Source of the DNA: Jacaranda mimosifolia
Lineage: Eukaryota > Streptophyta > Magnoliopsida > Lamiales > Bignoniaceae
Direction of reading: 5' to 3'
NCBI GenBank assembly: GCA_018894105.1
Contig: CM032120.1
Span: forward strand, 29,720,710-29,784,709
Length of the DNA: 64,000 nucleotides
Position 1 is the first letter of the stretch, and every line of letters starts with the position of its first letter. Below the pieces are notes generated by a model. The model was given only the letters and a program-made list of their open reading frames with translations, had not been told where the DNA came from and did no database searches. Both the position numbers and the translations under genes were made by a program. Positions 11,323-24,504 of the stretch are shown here, in pieces.

Positions 11323-12032
11323 TATATATATATACACACACACACACAAACACACAAATGCGCTTTGTGTATCCTCAAATCATGCACACTGCCCTCTGCT
11401 TCATGGTTGCTGAGTATTTAACCTAATTTTAATGTATAAAGACTAAATCACCTATATTATTTTTATATATTTTCAATTCAATTTACATATTTTCTATTAC
11501 CAGATTTTATTTTATTTTTTCTTTTTTCTAAATTTTCCTTTTTTATTTTTCTCTTCTTCCACTATCTAGCTATTCTCGCTATTGCCAGTTTTACTGTTAG
11601 CCATGACAGCAAGGTGGAGGGATTTGAAGAGGTGGGGTGGTGGAGGTTGAGGAAATGTGGTGGAGTATATATATATTATTGTATTTGTTGTGTGTGCGTG
11701 TGTATATATATATGTAATTTTAACTGCCATGGCATGTCAGGTGGGGGTGGGGTTTGGGGTAGAGAGGGGTGGGGGAAGGTGGGGATTATCATACATATAT
11801 ATTATATTATTTGTATTATGTCTATGTGTATATATATACATATATGTAACTTTGATTGCCATGGCAGGCGTGAGGTGGGGGGGTTGGGTTATAGTGGGGG
11901 AAGGAGAGGGGGTTGGTATGGAGAGGGGGTTGGGTGTGATTATTATTATATATATTATATGTATTGTGTGTGGGGGTGTGTGTGCGTAACTTTGGCTCAT
12001 GGTAGCCGTTGAGGTGGGAAGGGAGTTTGTGG
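11323..12032. repeat. Microsatellite and G-rich minisatellite, no gene
   Basis: It begins with (TA)n and (CA)n runs (11323-11358), then AT-rich DNA. From about 11640 to 12020 come three imperfect units of roughly 130 bp. Each has an AT-rich stretch with TATATATA and TGTGTGTG, then AACTTTGATTGCCATGGCA-like sequence, then a purine block of GGTGGGGG type. The reading frames here are by-products of the repeats. Confidence 0.8.
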
Positions 12033-15000
12033 TGTAACACCCCCAAATTAGTAAACACGAAAAATTCCTAAAATTCAAAATTTATAAATTAAATTAAAAT
12101 TAAAACTTTAAAGAAAAGATAATAATAGGGGTCAAAAGAATTGCATTTAAATTTTTAGGGTCTCAATTAAATATTAAGAAGTTTGAGGGATTAGAAAATC
12201 AATTAAATATGACCTAATTACGTAAATTTAAAAGGTTAGTGGGGTCAATACGTGAATAAGAGAAGATGAGGGAGCAATTAGAAGATTGGGGGGCTAATCC
12301 GAGGCACTGAAAAGGTTGAGGGATCGAATTGGAATCTAACAGGAAGTTTTGGGGGGGAGGGGAATATGTAATTTAAGAAAGCCAAAAAAATTATAAAACA
12401 AGAGGCCCTCATTTTTATCTAATTCTCACATGTATTCCTGTCAACACCTCTACCAACCACTTTCCACTAGTGTTGGCGAACCAAAGAATTTATCGACCAC
12501 TCTCTTCCCCTCACTGAGACGAACCCACCAACACCAAGATCACCTCAAACCACCTCTTGGAACAGCGGTAATTTGAAGATCGAAGCGGAGGGCGGCGAAT
12601 AGTGGTGGTCGGTAGTTCTGATGGCTGAAGCTCACGACTGAAGGGTGTAAGCTAATAGGCTTAACGAGTAGAAGGTCTTGGTAGCCTCAATTTCAGGTTT
12701 TGATTGTTGATGGAGGAGGAATTAGGAAAATAGAGTAGCGGTGGCCGGGGTGGGTCTGATGATTTTTGACAAAATTGATAGACCATTCGACATCTCCCAG
12801 AAATTGATTGAGGGGATATGTCCCTTGCGTCGAGACAAACCAGCAAATGTAGTAAACTCCAAATTTCAACGATAGACAGCAGCGCTTCGATGGCTGACCA
12901 CCAAACTCTTTGGAGTGGCAATCTAGATGCACGCTGGCTACTTTCACACGATGATTTGGCACCGCATACGGTCAATTTGGTAAAATTTTGATTGATCGAT
13001 TAGATTAAATTTTGAAATTGATCTGGTTAAATTGTTAAGCCAATTTTGACGTAAATATATGTTATTTGGACCAAAATATGAGGTTGTAAGCTGTACGATT
13101 GAGTACAAAATTTATCTATAAGTGATGAGTGGATCCGAACCATTAATAAAAGCTTGATTATCCTTAATTATTTTGAGTGGTACATCTAAAAATTTTATAT
13201 CATATAATGTATATAACGACTGAATATTAATAGAAAATATGTAAAATTCATAAGACAATCTAAATTTAGAAAATGTGGGCTCAAAACATTGAAATTAGAT
13301 AGTATTAGCAAATTATGATATTTTGACTCGAAATGGTTAAACTGCTCCACCGATGCTACTCAACTGTCGTGACCTGTTTGGGAAATTGAATCTTGAATTG
13401 ATGATAGATTAAAAATATTAATTGCTTAACCAAACTAAAAGCATAACGAATCTGGTAAAACACCTTAAATTAGTTAGGAGTATTGGATTATTATAGCTTA
13501 GTACGCTTATATGAGAATTAGATAAAAAATTGAGATAAGAAGTGATCATTATAGTTAAGTTCGCTAATTTCAAGAAAATGGACTTGAAACTCAATAATAG
13601 AATAGTAGTTTTGATTGTCTGAACGAGCTCGTTATCGAGTGAACTTGATATCTAGATTTATTAGGTGGTCAGAAAAAAGGAAGTTATTATATCTGAATAC
13701 CTCAATGCGAATATCAAGATAGAATGAAAACTCGCAAAGAAATAAGTGAACGAATATAACTAAAATGCTAACTAATCATAGTTACTAATAGTATGTGATA
13801 TTCAGTAGTGCCGACACTTATATTGCATTCTGGTTGCAAATATGTGACAATGAAGGCTAGTGGAAGACCCCTGTCGTGGGCATAGGATACTAGGTGAGGT
13901 TATATCTTGTATCACTGGTGGGAAAAAGATCAATATTTGTCAATCATGAATTTCATCTTGTTTACACCTATGTTACCTACTTTGCAACTGTCTTGATGTT
14001 GGGGGCTTTCTATTGAGTTTAGATAAAAATTTTACCCTTGTATTCCTTAGCTTTATCGGCTAGCTCTATGAATAATTTATTGATCTTTTAAATAGACTTT
14101 AATACGATCTTACCAACCAATTGTTTTGTTGTTTCCTTGATTTGTTATTCTAAACTATTATTCAGACAGCTGGCCAATCGACTGTTTCTTATTTTCTTAC
14201 TTCGTTATTTTGAACTGTTATTGAGACAGTCTTGCCGACCAATTGTTTACTATTTTCCTGAATTCCTTACTTTAAACTCATTGTATTCAATTGTTATTTG
14301 ATTATGCTACCATTGCTTATGTTCTAAATCTGTTGTTGGAAAACTGACCATTTACCGATGCCTCTTAGGGATGCCTTAGGGAGAAATTGGGCCCAGGATT
14401 AGGACCTAAAAGGTGATTGGGTAGAACGGGCCGACGTTTATTGGTCTCTCGACTAGTACCCACCGTCATCCTGACCTGTAGAAAGTTGGAGGTAGCTGTC
14501 TGTGAGCACGAGATCGGGTTGTGACCGACCATGTCATACTGACCGTACGTTCGAGCTGATCACTTGGAAATTAGAGGAATAAGGGATTTGTTTTATACTA
14601 ATCTGTGGGAGTCATAAGGTTGGAAACCTACCAACAGCTTCACTATTTGTATACCGTATTCCTTACTGACTGGTTATCACATATGGATGATTTATTCTGA
14701 ACTTTGGTTATTCGAGTCTATCTGTATCAGTTCATGTTGTTGTGTAATTAGCTTCATGCAAACGTTTTTATGAGTAACATGTTTCTTTGATTTCATTCAA
14801 TGCGCCTTAGTTATCTTCTTTTCATTTGATATATTTACATAGAAAGTAATTGTTATTACACCTCACTAAGTCATTAGGTCTTATGCCTCTCCTATGTTCT
14901 TTATTCTTTTTCCCAAATAAGGTATGAAAGATGACGGAAGGTCCGAGCATGCTTATATTTTAGTGTAAACAACTTGTAAATAGTTGTTAGATAGTTAGGA

Positions 15001-15328
15001 CTACTAGACTTGTTATATGAATTTTGAGTATGGAAACTTGAACCTTGGCATCATATATAAATATACTTATGTACTTATGGGTTTTACAAAGCTAGTAACT
15101 ATTTATTATACAGGGTGTTCGTACTTGTTAGGTAAAATCAGAGCTTGCAAAACTATGTGTTGGGATGCAGGGATGTGATATTATGTATTAGTAGTAATGT
15201 AACATTAGCAGCCCATTTTGTTGAAGTGGTTTTGCACTCATGTGCAGTTTAGCCATAATATAATATCGATGAATTGATATAAGCAGCACCTTGGCCCGAA
15301 GCAGGCACCCCCTTAGTGGGGTGCTATA
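12033..15328 (+). repeat. Tekay/Del-like element left LTR
   Basis: About 3.3 kb. It starts TGTAACACCC and runs to GGGGTGCTATA just before the primer site. The usual terminal CA appears as TA. It matches 18167-21493 along its length with many substitutions and small indels, so the insertion is older than element 2. The reading frames inside are not supported as genes. Confidence 0.85.
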
Positions 15329-15332
15329 GAGG

Positions 15333-15344
15333 TGGTATCAGAGC
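15333..15344 (+). other. Primer-binding site, initiator Met tRNA type
   Basis: TGGTATCAGAGC, four bases after the left LTR end, is the standard match to the 3' end of initiator methionine tRNA used by plant retrotransposons. Confidence 0.9.
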
Positions 15345-15706
15345 CTAGTTTTTTGAGGCCTAGGTAACTATGAGAATGATTCCTGTAATTGGAACTGATT
15401 GGTGTAGTAGGTGATTAGGCTTGATATGGAAATTGTGTAGGACGTGAACATTTAGGACAACATCCGATGTTAAGAGGCAGGAGATCGTATCTGGACAGCC
15501 GACCAGTGTATGATCTCCTCTTCTGAGGATCGAGCATAAGACTCTATCACCTGAAATGATGGATATTTTGGAAAATACACAGATGAATAAATTTATATAG
15601 ATCTGTTATGTGATTAAACTTGAATGGTTAACATTAGAGATTTGATGTGATATTAATGAACAAAATTGTATGATTTTCAGGATATTCTGGAAACCTTATG
15701 GGGAAT

Positions 15707-15950
15707 GGTAAACATATTAGATAAGGTAAGTGGCCTCACTAGTACGGGTGGAGTAGGGCCTTCTGATATTCATCGACAGTGAATTGAGGAGGAAGAAGAG
15801 AGACAAGAAAAAGAGGAAAGAAATGAAGAGGTAAGAGAAGGGGAAAGAAATGAAGACGAAGAATCAAAGGTTGATGAGGAAGATGGGGAGATGAATGTAG
15901 CTTCTGAGGATGAGGACGCTCAATCTGGCATTACTGACAATGATAACTAA
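15707..15950 (+). pseudogene. Acidic leader ORF before gag
   Basis: From an ATG at 15707 the frame gives MVNILDKVSGLTSTGGVGPS, then a stop near 15781. It continues with a Glu/Asp-rich, low-complexity stretch (IEEEEERQEKEERNEE... to DNDN) and a stop near 15950. It lies between the primer site and gag. No family was recognised. It may be a leader peptide of this element or chance low-complexity coding. Confidence 0.35.
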
Positions 15951-16346
15951 GGAGCAGTATATATGTTATGTATGTATGTATCTAGTAGCTCAGCTATGAG
16001 AGCAGCTTGTGTAAATATTAAAGTTGGTATGTGTTCAACTTATGGTTATCCTAGCCTAGTCATTTTGTTCCTCTAACTAGGTAGGTAATTAGCATAGCAA
16101 ATTTAGAATATGTAAATACCAAATGTAAATGAACCACTAATGCTAGCTTAACTATCTAATGAAAAATCTTATTATATGACTTGCTGAGTGAATAGTACTT
16201 TATGTAAATAGAAAATTTTATACTTTAGTTCATTATATATCCAAGAGTGGAAAATAATTTAGTGATATTGGATATCGTATTATAACCTTGGTTAATTTTG
16301 CAGGCCAAGAAGTACTATAAAATTTGAACAAAAAACTGAGACAGTG

Positions 16347-17633
16347 ATGGCTTCGCACGAGGGTTCTCAGGCACAATCCCATGTCCAAGCTGGCTGTCAA
16401 GAGAGTCCAGCGAGCAGGCGAGCAAATGCCCGACACATTCCAAAAGGACAAGCCTCGAACCCCCAATGGCCAATTTCGAGGAAGAAGAGTCGTAAAACCC
16501 ACCCATTACCGGCCAGCCAGCAGAGCCCATGTATGCTATGTGACAACAATTCATGCAGTATTTCCAACAACATAGGCAAATGAACCAAGCTACGGTCAAT
16601 GAAGAGTTCACAGAGGATCAAGCACTCGAGCTATTCCGCCATCTCCAACCTCCGAAGTTCATGGAGGAGCCTGATGACCATAAAGAAGAAGTATGGGTAG
16701 AAGGTCTCGAGAAAATATTCAGCATACTACACTATCCTGATGAATAAAAGGTTAGGTATGCCTTACCTCTTTTAGAAGGACCTGCACACAATTGGTGGAA
16801 AATGGTGGACAGAAGATGGGGACTAAAAGAAACTCCACAAACTTGGGAAAACTTTATTCATGAGTTCATGTGGAAATTTTTACCTCAAGTTGCCAAGAAT
16901 GCTCGCAAACGGGAATTTAGGGATCTGATCCAGGGGACTACATCAGTGGGCTAATATAAAGCTACCTTCAGTAGACTGATCTAATATGCACCTTCCATAC
17001 TAGGAAATGAGGAGCCCTAGACGCACAAATTTGTGGAGGGACTTTGACCATAGATCAGACGAGCCCTCATTTCATATAACCTACAGAATTATGATCGGGT
17101 TGTGCACAAGGTACTCAGAACATAGAGAAATACAAAAAAAGAGGAGAAGAGCAAACGAGAGAGAGTTCCAACCAGTAGGAGTAGTGATCCAAGCAAAAAA
17201 CATAAAAAACTCTAGCTTGGGACGGCAAGCTAGCACTTTTTATCCAGTAAGCAAGACCGTGCACTCTACACAGGGACTGGCCCAAAACAATTGTGGGTTC
17301 TATAGAGGAACTAATCATGATGAGACAGAATGTTAGATGAAGCAAGGAAGATGCATAGCGTGCGGCAGCAACCAACATCTTGTCAAAGAATGCCCTAAGT
17401 CTACAGTCGTTGCATTAAAGGCATCTATGGAAAAGCAAAAACAGATAGCAGGGACTAGTGGAAAAACTAAGGTTCGCACTCGCACCTGTGCTCTAACTGG
17501 AGGGAATGCCCCAAATCTAGCTGACACAATTAAAGGTATTGTCTCTATCCGTGGAATTATTGGTAAAATGCTATATGACCCTGGTGCTACCCACTTTTTC
17601 ACATCTGTATATTTCATTACTAAATTAATTTAA
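16347..17633 (+). pseudogene. Tekay/Del-like gag, zinc knuckle and protease start
   Basis: The frame begins MASHEGSQAQ at 16347, with frameshifts before 16553. A gag core follows (ALELFRHLQPPKF, ALPLLEGPAHNWW, FLPQVAKNARKREFRDL), broken by at least five stops. The zinc knuckle CIACGSNQHLVKEC (about 17355-17396) has intact C-x2-C-x4-H-x4-C spacing. Next comes a protease-like stretch with YDPGATHFF, where the usual serine or threonine after the aspartate is proline. The protein would package element RNA, but this copy is not translatable. Confidence 0.8.
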
Positions 17634-18130
17634 CAACCTGAAAGCATGCCATTTTAGGTAGAAGTGCAAACACCTTTAGGAGCAGGATGATGGGTGACTG
17701 ATGCAGTTGTACAAAGCTTGTCCAGCTAAATTAGTGGTGGAGAATATTTAATCAATCTAATAAACTTGCCCCATCTAAAATTATGACTTGATCTTAGGAA
17801 TAGATTAATTGTACCAATACTAAGTGCAGATCAACGGAGAAGAGATTTAGGGGTTCAAAGTAAGTGATAGGGTGTTCCATGTATCACAACTCGGGAAGTA
17901 TCATCCTGATCCCTCTCACATCATCTTGTACGAAGATATACCACTGGAGAGCATTTTGACATATGAAGACAAACCAATTCTTATCCTAAATCGAAAATTT
18001 CAAGAGCTTCGAAATCAAAAGATCCCTTAAGTGAAAGTATTGTAGCGAAATCATAATATAGAAGAGGCGACAGATAGCAAGAAGGCTACAAGCGCAAAGC
18101 TATCCTAAAATCTTCTAGTTCCCAAGTGAG
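17634..18130 (+). pseudogene. Protease end fused by deletion to the pol C-terminal tail
   Basis: In one frame the stretch reads YDLILGID then a stop (about 17782), the protease C-terminal motif. Within about 100 bp it continues with FHVSQLGKYHPDPSHI and the tail ending RNHNIEEAT, which is normally at the end of integrase next to the chromodomain. Roughly 3 kb of pol expected between these motifs is missing. Several stops are present. Confidence 0.7.
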
Positions 18131-18166
18131 AAATTGGGGACCAGATTCTTTTAAATGGGTTTGGGA

Positions 18167-21100
18167 TGTAACACCTCTAAATTTGTAAACACGAAAAATT
18201 TCCAAAATTCGAATTTCATAAATTAAATTAAAATTTAAAATTTAAAAAGAAGATAATAATAAGGGTCAAAAGAATTGCATTTAAATTCGTAGGGCCTTAA
18301 TTGAATATTCGGAAGCTTGAGGGATTAGAAAATCAATTAAATAAGACCTAATTGAAAAAATTTAAAAGGTTAATGGGGTTAATACATGAATAAGAGAAGA
18401 TGATGGGGCAATTAGAAGATTGGGGCCATCCGAGGTACTAAAAAGGTTGAGGGATTGAATTGGAATATGAGGGAAAGTTTTGGGGGGAAATCTGCAATTT
18501 AAGAAAGCTAAAAAAAATGTAAAACAAGAGCCCTCATTTTTATCCAACTCTCACATCCATTCCCGTCACTACCTCCACCAACCACCTGCCATCAGTGCCA
18601 GCGAACCAAAGAATTTATCCAACCACTCTCATCCCCTCACTGAGACGAACCCATCAACACTAAAATCACCCCAAACCACCAGCTGAAATGGAGGTAATTT
18701 GAAGACCAAAGCAGGCGATGGCGGATAGTGGCGGTCATGGTGGTTTTGGCGATTGAAGGTCACGATCGAATGGTGTAAATTGATGGGCTTAACGAGTAGA
18801 CGATCTTGGTCGCCTCAATTTCAGATTTTGGTCGCTAGCTGAGGAAGAATTAGGAAAATGAAGTGACGGTAGCTGGCGGTGGGGCTAACGATTTTTTGAC
18901 AAAATTGACCGGCCATTTAACGTCTAATCTAGAAATTGATTAAGGGGTTATGTCCCTTGCGTCAAGACAAACCTGCCATTGTAGTCAACTCCAGATTTTG
19001 GTGATAGTGCGCGGGGAAGCTCGAACAACCGATGGCGACACTTCGGTAGCTGACCACCAGTCTTTTCGGGGCAACAATCTGGGCACATACTCACTATTTT
19101 CATAGAGTGATTTGGCACCGAATATGGTCAATTTGGTAAAATATCCGATTGATTGATTAAATTAATTCTTGAAATTGATCTGGTTACATTGTTAAGCCAA
19201 TTTTGACGTAAATATATGTTATTTGGACCAAAATACGAGGTTGTAAGCTATAACTATAAAATTTATCTGTAAGTGATGAGTGGATTCAGACCATTAATAA
19301 AAGCCTGATTATCCTTAATTGTGTTGATTAGTACATCTGAAAAGTTTAAATCATATAATGTATATAACGACTGAATATTAATAGAAAATATGTAAAATTC
19401 ATAAAACAATCTAAATTTAAAAAATATGGGCATTTTGTTGAGATTAGATATTATTAGCAAAATATGATATTTTGACTCAGAACAGTTAAACTGGCTAATT
19501 GATGCTACTCAACTGTCATAACTTGTTTAGGAAATTGGATCTTGCATTGATGATAGATTAAAAATCTTAATTGCTTAACCAAATTGAAAGCATGATGCAT
19601 CTGGTAAAATACCTTAAATTAGTTAGGAGTATTGGATTATTATAGCATAGTATGCCTGTACACGAATTATATCAAAAATTGAGATAAGAATTGATCATTA
19701 TAGTTAAGTATGCTAATTACAAGAAAAGGGACATAAACCTAAATAATAGAATAGTAGTTTTAATCGCCTGAAAGAGCTCTCTATCGAGCGAACTTAATAT
19801 CTAGATTTATTAGGTGGTCGAAAAGAAGCAAGTTATTATATCTGAATACCACAACACAAATATCAAGATAGAATGAAAACTTGCAAAGAAATAAATGAAC
19901 GAATATAACTAAAATGCTAAAATAATCATATTTACTAATAGTAGATGCTATTCGGTAGTGCCAACACTTATATCACATTCTGGTTGTAAATAGGCGACGA
20001 GGACCCGAGCATTCTAGGCCAGCAGAGGACCCCTGTCGTGGGCGTAGGATACCATATGAGGTTATATCTTGTATCATTGCTTAGAAAAAAATCAATATCG
20101 GTTAATCATGAATTTCATCTTGTTTATACCTATGTTACCTACTTTGCAACTGCCCCGATGTTTGGGGCTTTCTATTAAGTTTAGATAAATTTTTTACCCT
20201 TGTATTCCTTAGCCTTGCCAGCTAGTTCCACGAATGATTTATTGATCTTTTACATGACCTTTAACATGATCTTGTCAACAGATTGTTTCGTCATTTCCTT
20301 GATTCGTTATTCTGAACTGTTACTGAGACTGTCTTGTCGACCGATTGTTTCTTGTTTTCTTACTTTGTTAAATGGAACTGTTATTGAGACTGTCTTGCCG
20401 ATCGATCATTTAACTGTTTTCCTAAATTCCTTACTTTAAACTCATTACATTCAACTGTTATTCGATTATGGTATCGTTGCTTACGTTATGAATCTACAGT
20501 TGGAAAATTGACCGTTTACTGATGCCCCTTAGGGATGCCCTTCGGAGAAATTGCGCCTAGGACTAGGAGTAAAAAGATGACCGGGCGGAACGGACCGACG
20601 GTGACTGGTCTCCTGACTAGTAGCCACTGTGATCCTAACCCGCAGATAGTTGGAGGTAGTTATTTGCGAGTATGGGATTGGCATTTGACTAGACATGTCA
20701 CACCGACCGATCATTCAATCCGATCACTTGCAAATTGGAGGGATAAGATATTTGTTTCATACCGATCTATAGGAGTCATAAGTTTGGAGACCCACTAATA
20801 CCTCTACAATTTGTATACCATATTCCTTACTGACTGGTTATCACTTGTGGATGATTTATTCTGAACTTTGGTTATTCGAGTCTATCCGTATCAGTTCATG
20901 TTTTCATATATTAGCTTCATGCATACGTTTTTATGAGTAACATGTTTCTTTGATTTCTTTCAAAATACCTTAGTTATCTTCTTTTCATTTGATATATTTA
21001 CATGGGAACTAATTGTTATTTCACCTCACCAAGTCATTAGGACTTATGCCTCTCCTATGTTCTTAATTCTTTTTCCCAGATAAGATATGAAAGATGACGG

Positions 21101-21493
21101 AAGGTTCAAGCATGCTCTCACATTTTAGTGTAAACAGCTTGTAAATAATTGCTAGATGGTCAAGACTACTAGACTTGTTATATGAATTTTGAGTATGGAA
21201 GCTTGGACCTCGGCGTCATATATAAATGTACTATGTACTTATGGCTTTTAAGAAGCTAGTAACAGTTTTTTGTACAGGGTGTTCGTACTCATTAGGTAAA
21301 ATCAAAGCTTGCTAAACTCTGTGTTAGGATGCAGGAATGTGAATACTATGTATCAGCAGTAATGTAACATTAGCAGCTCATTTTGTTGAAGTGGTTTTGC
21401 GCACATGTGCAGTTTAATCATAATATGATACCGATGAATTGATATGAGTTGTACTTCGGCCAGAAGCAGATGCCTTTTGGGTGGGGCACCTCC
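18167..21493 (+). repeat. Tekay/Del-like element right LTR
   Basis: It starts TGTAACACCT after a purine-rich stretch (AAATGGGTTTGGGA) that would serve as polypurine tract. It is collinear with 12033-15328. The last ~20 bp differ from the left LTR, so the end is placed at about 21493-21495. Confidence 0.8.
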
Positions 21494-24400
21494 CAGGTAG
21501 TTCTTATTTCTAAAGTCCCTTCTTTACCCTTCTAAGGTAAATATAAAGCTTTTAAATTATTACCCATTTGGTTTTATTTCCACACCCATTTTTGTCATTT
21601 TCTACTATTCCAGAACTAGAAACCATCACTTTTTGGAAATTTTCACCCAACATAATTTTTATTTCCATTTTCAAAACATATATATATTTTCCCAATACCC
21701 TATATATCTTCTCTCTCTATTCCATTATTTATATTCCTCTCCACCTACAACCTATTAAAACCAGTATAATCATTACATTTCCAACAGTTCATCCAAATAC
21801 ATTTTTATTTCCACATCACATCACATAACTAATTCTCACCATTTTATAAATGATGGAAATGAAAATAAAACCAAGCAGCCCCTAAGTCCATTAAAGATTA
21901 CATATTTCTGAAAACTGATGTGGAGGTTACATGTGAAGCTTGAATTTTAGTTGAAAAAAGTGTCAAAAAATATATTTTTCTCTAATTAATTTTCAAAATG
22001 TTTACAGAATTAGAATTATGACATGTACTGATTTATATTTCTGATATTTCATTTTCTTCACAATAGTCCATCACATTTTAAAACAGACATTTATTTTATG
22101 TGAAAAGAAAATGTAAAGGGGCTTCACTCATAGTAACTTTTCCTTTCTATTTCGTTCTTCACATTAAAAATCTTATATTTTAACAAAACAGAATTTAGTG
22201 TTAGCAACTGCACATTGTGATCCTTCCTCCTTTTTTTTTTTTTGGACAAGGCGAGAGTTAGGTTTTCTATTGATGGCAATCGCCTCACACTTGTAGTAAT
22301 CTTGACAAATTCATGTGTCAGAAACGAAAGGAGAAGAAAAATTAAAAAAATAAATAAGATAAATTCTTAAATTATTTTGTCCATAAAAATATATTCTCAT
22401 CGGACAAACTCAAGGCCAAGCCAGCGAGCCGAGCTGGTCAGACAAGCAGTTTGCATTTGTGGACTTGGAATCTAGCTTGGTTGCATGTAGATCCCAACCT
22501 CTTTAACACTTGTAGTACCGCTTTGAGTCCAAACTCAAAACTCACACAAAGATAATATAAATGGTTTTAGTTAGTTGTCCACTTTCAATTTGTGTGGAAA
22601 ATTTTCATCTTCCCACCCACTCCATATTATCAATTTTTAAGTAGTATACTTCATATATTAATTTTCTGTTCTCTCAAATTGAATTTGAGCAATTAAACAT
22701 ATAGATCATAGAAATAATAAACACTATCATTATTCTTAAATTAGAAACCACCTATTTAATTAGTCAAAATTGGGTGACCATCGAACTTCTCATCATTAAT
22801 TTCCAACACCTAACAAATCATTAATTTGAACTTTTCTTTATGTTGACAATCAATTGGATTTCATTTATAGATTTCCAAAACTTTTTAGCTATAAGCAATG
22901 ATATTAATTATACAAAAAGTTTTTTTTTTTTTAAAAAAAAAAAAAATAGCCAAAGAATTATCCACACTTTAATAATATATGAATAAAGAACTTACTAATT
23001 AATTTTAGTCCTCAATCTTACCCCAGAAAAAGACTTGAAAGCGACACAAAAGTAACATCATTGGATGATCTATTCATCATAATATTAATTGACTAGCAAC
23101 CAACAAGAAGCAATATGTGAACTAGGTTTGGCTGAGGAATGGGTGATATTGCTTTATCTTATAACCATCTACCACACAAGTAAACATCATTCTTCTTCAT
23201 TTCTTTTTCTTTAATAATTTCAATCAACCATTACTCCTCAAACATAAAAAGATTATCTTCTTCTCCCAACTCATTTATTTGGACAGGCCAGTACCCAGTA
23301 AAAAGGTCACTTTCATTTATTTATCTTTTTTTTTTTTTTCTGGCACATAATTTTTTTATGTGCCAAAAATTTATTCATCTTTCGTTAGTTATCCCCAAGC
23401 GGCGTTAGGTGCATGCGATGCGCGCAAAATATAAAATATATATGACTAGCATTTTAAACTGAAAAAATAAATTATAGATTGTAATTTTAAGACATATAAG
23501 TTTAATTTGTTCACACTTCAAACAACAATAAACTAGAATAACATTCTGATCAACAAGGGGCCGAATAGTAATACATTATTAAAAAATATATAATATTAGC
23601 AATTAAAATATAGTTGACAATATAAAGATTATCACCAATATTGTTATAGATATATATATATATATTAAATTATAATATTAAAAAAATATTAAGTCACTAA
23701 AAAAAAATAAAAAATTGGTAACAAAATAGTAAGTGACAATGCAAAAGTTGTCACTAATTAAGCATCTTAAGTGACAATGCAAAAGTTGTCACTAATTAAG
23801 CATCTTAAGTGACAAAAGTTTTAGTTTTGTCCTCTTAATGATTTTTACAAATTAAAGAGTGATAAGAATGGTGTTTAAGTTGTCACTATAAATAATTAGT
23901 GATACATTTATGGTGATAACTTGGTGATAATGAACTTATCACAAATTATAGTGACAATAAAAATTGTCGCTAAGTTTTCACAATTTTTAAGATTTTACAT
24001 ATAAAAATCTTTTATGATACCAATAAATAAATAACATCTGATTTTCTAAAATGAAAATCTTTCTTTCACAAATTTTAATTTTTCTTTGAGAAGAAGGTGG
24101 ATGAATCTCAAAATTCTGAATCAAACAATTTTCTAAGAAACATTTAGACAATTTGGAGGAAGAAGGGGAGTGGACACACCTTAAGATTGTTGCATATATA
24201 CCAACAATCTTTTCACTTAACACAATAATATGACACTACTAATTTATCTCAATTACTTTTAAGTGCAACAACAATAGAAGATTTTAATATTTTTCATTTC
24301 TTTATATTTTTGTCTAAATTTTGATAAAATAGAACATTAAAAATAAGTGGGACGATTATTACACAAATATTTGTATCTAGGGCACTGTCCACTTGTCATT

Positions 24401-24504
24401 ACAATATGAGTTGAATCTCTAATTCTGGTCATTTTCAAGATTTACATCCGCAAAACTGATCGTACGGAGAAAATGAGAATTTTGCTGTGGCTCAACTCTA
24501 TGAG
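21494..24504. other. AT-rich intergenic DNA without a recognised gene
   Basis: Mostly AT-rich with no supported coding frame. About 21560-21885 has inverted ends (GGTTTTATTTCCA ... GAAAATAAAACC), suggesting a decayed MITE. A poly-T/poly-A pair lies near 22920-22946. Repeated GTGACAA/TTGTCAC motifs fill about 23600-23990, with a 38-bp tandem repeat at 23732-23807. Confidence 0.5.
23732..23807. repeat. 38-bp tandem duplication with internal inverted repeat
   Basis: Two adjacent identical 38-bp units begin at 23732 and 23770, followed by a partial third. Each contains GTGACAA and its complement TTGTCAC around an 8-base loop. Confidence 0.9.

Larger units (their letters stand above)
12033..21493 (+). 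mobile_element. Tekay/Del-like Ty3/gypsy element, internally deleted
   Basis: Two long direct repeats starting TGTAACACC (12033 and 18167), about 3.3 kb each, flank only ~2.8 kb of internal DNA. A TGGTATCAGAGC primer site, matching initiator methionine tRNA as in many plant gypsy elements, follows the left LTR. The inside holds gag, a zinc knuckle, part of a protease and the C-terminal end of pol, while reverse transcriptase, RNase H and the integrase core are gone. Very long LTRs, this primer site and the C-terminal tail fit the chromovirus Tekay/Del lineage. The right LTR end is diverged and no 5-bp target duplicate was found. Confidence 0.85.

Noticed and set aside
11614..12012. Several overlapping 80-130 residue ORFs on both strands
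   Set aside because: They arise from the AT- and G-rich tandem repeats and have low-complexity composition.
12033..15328. Genes inside the long Tekay-like LTR
   Set aside because: The reading frames are short, not shared between the two LTR copies, and show no domains.
18362..18686. Small ORFs at the start of the right Tekay-like LTR
   Set aside because: The equivalent region of the left LTR does not keep them.
23732..23807. Possible CRISPR-like repeat-spacer array
   Set aside because: It is a simple tandem duplication without unique spacers, and the genome is a plant.
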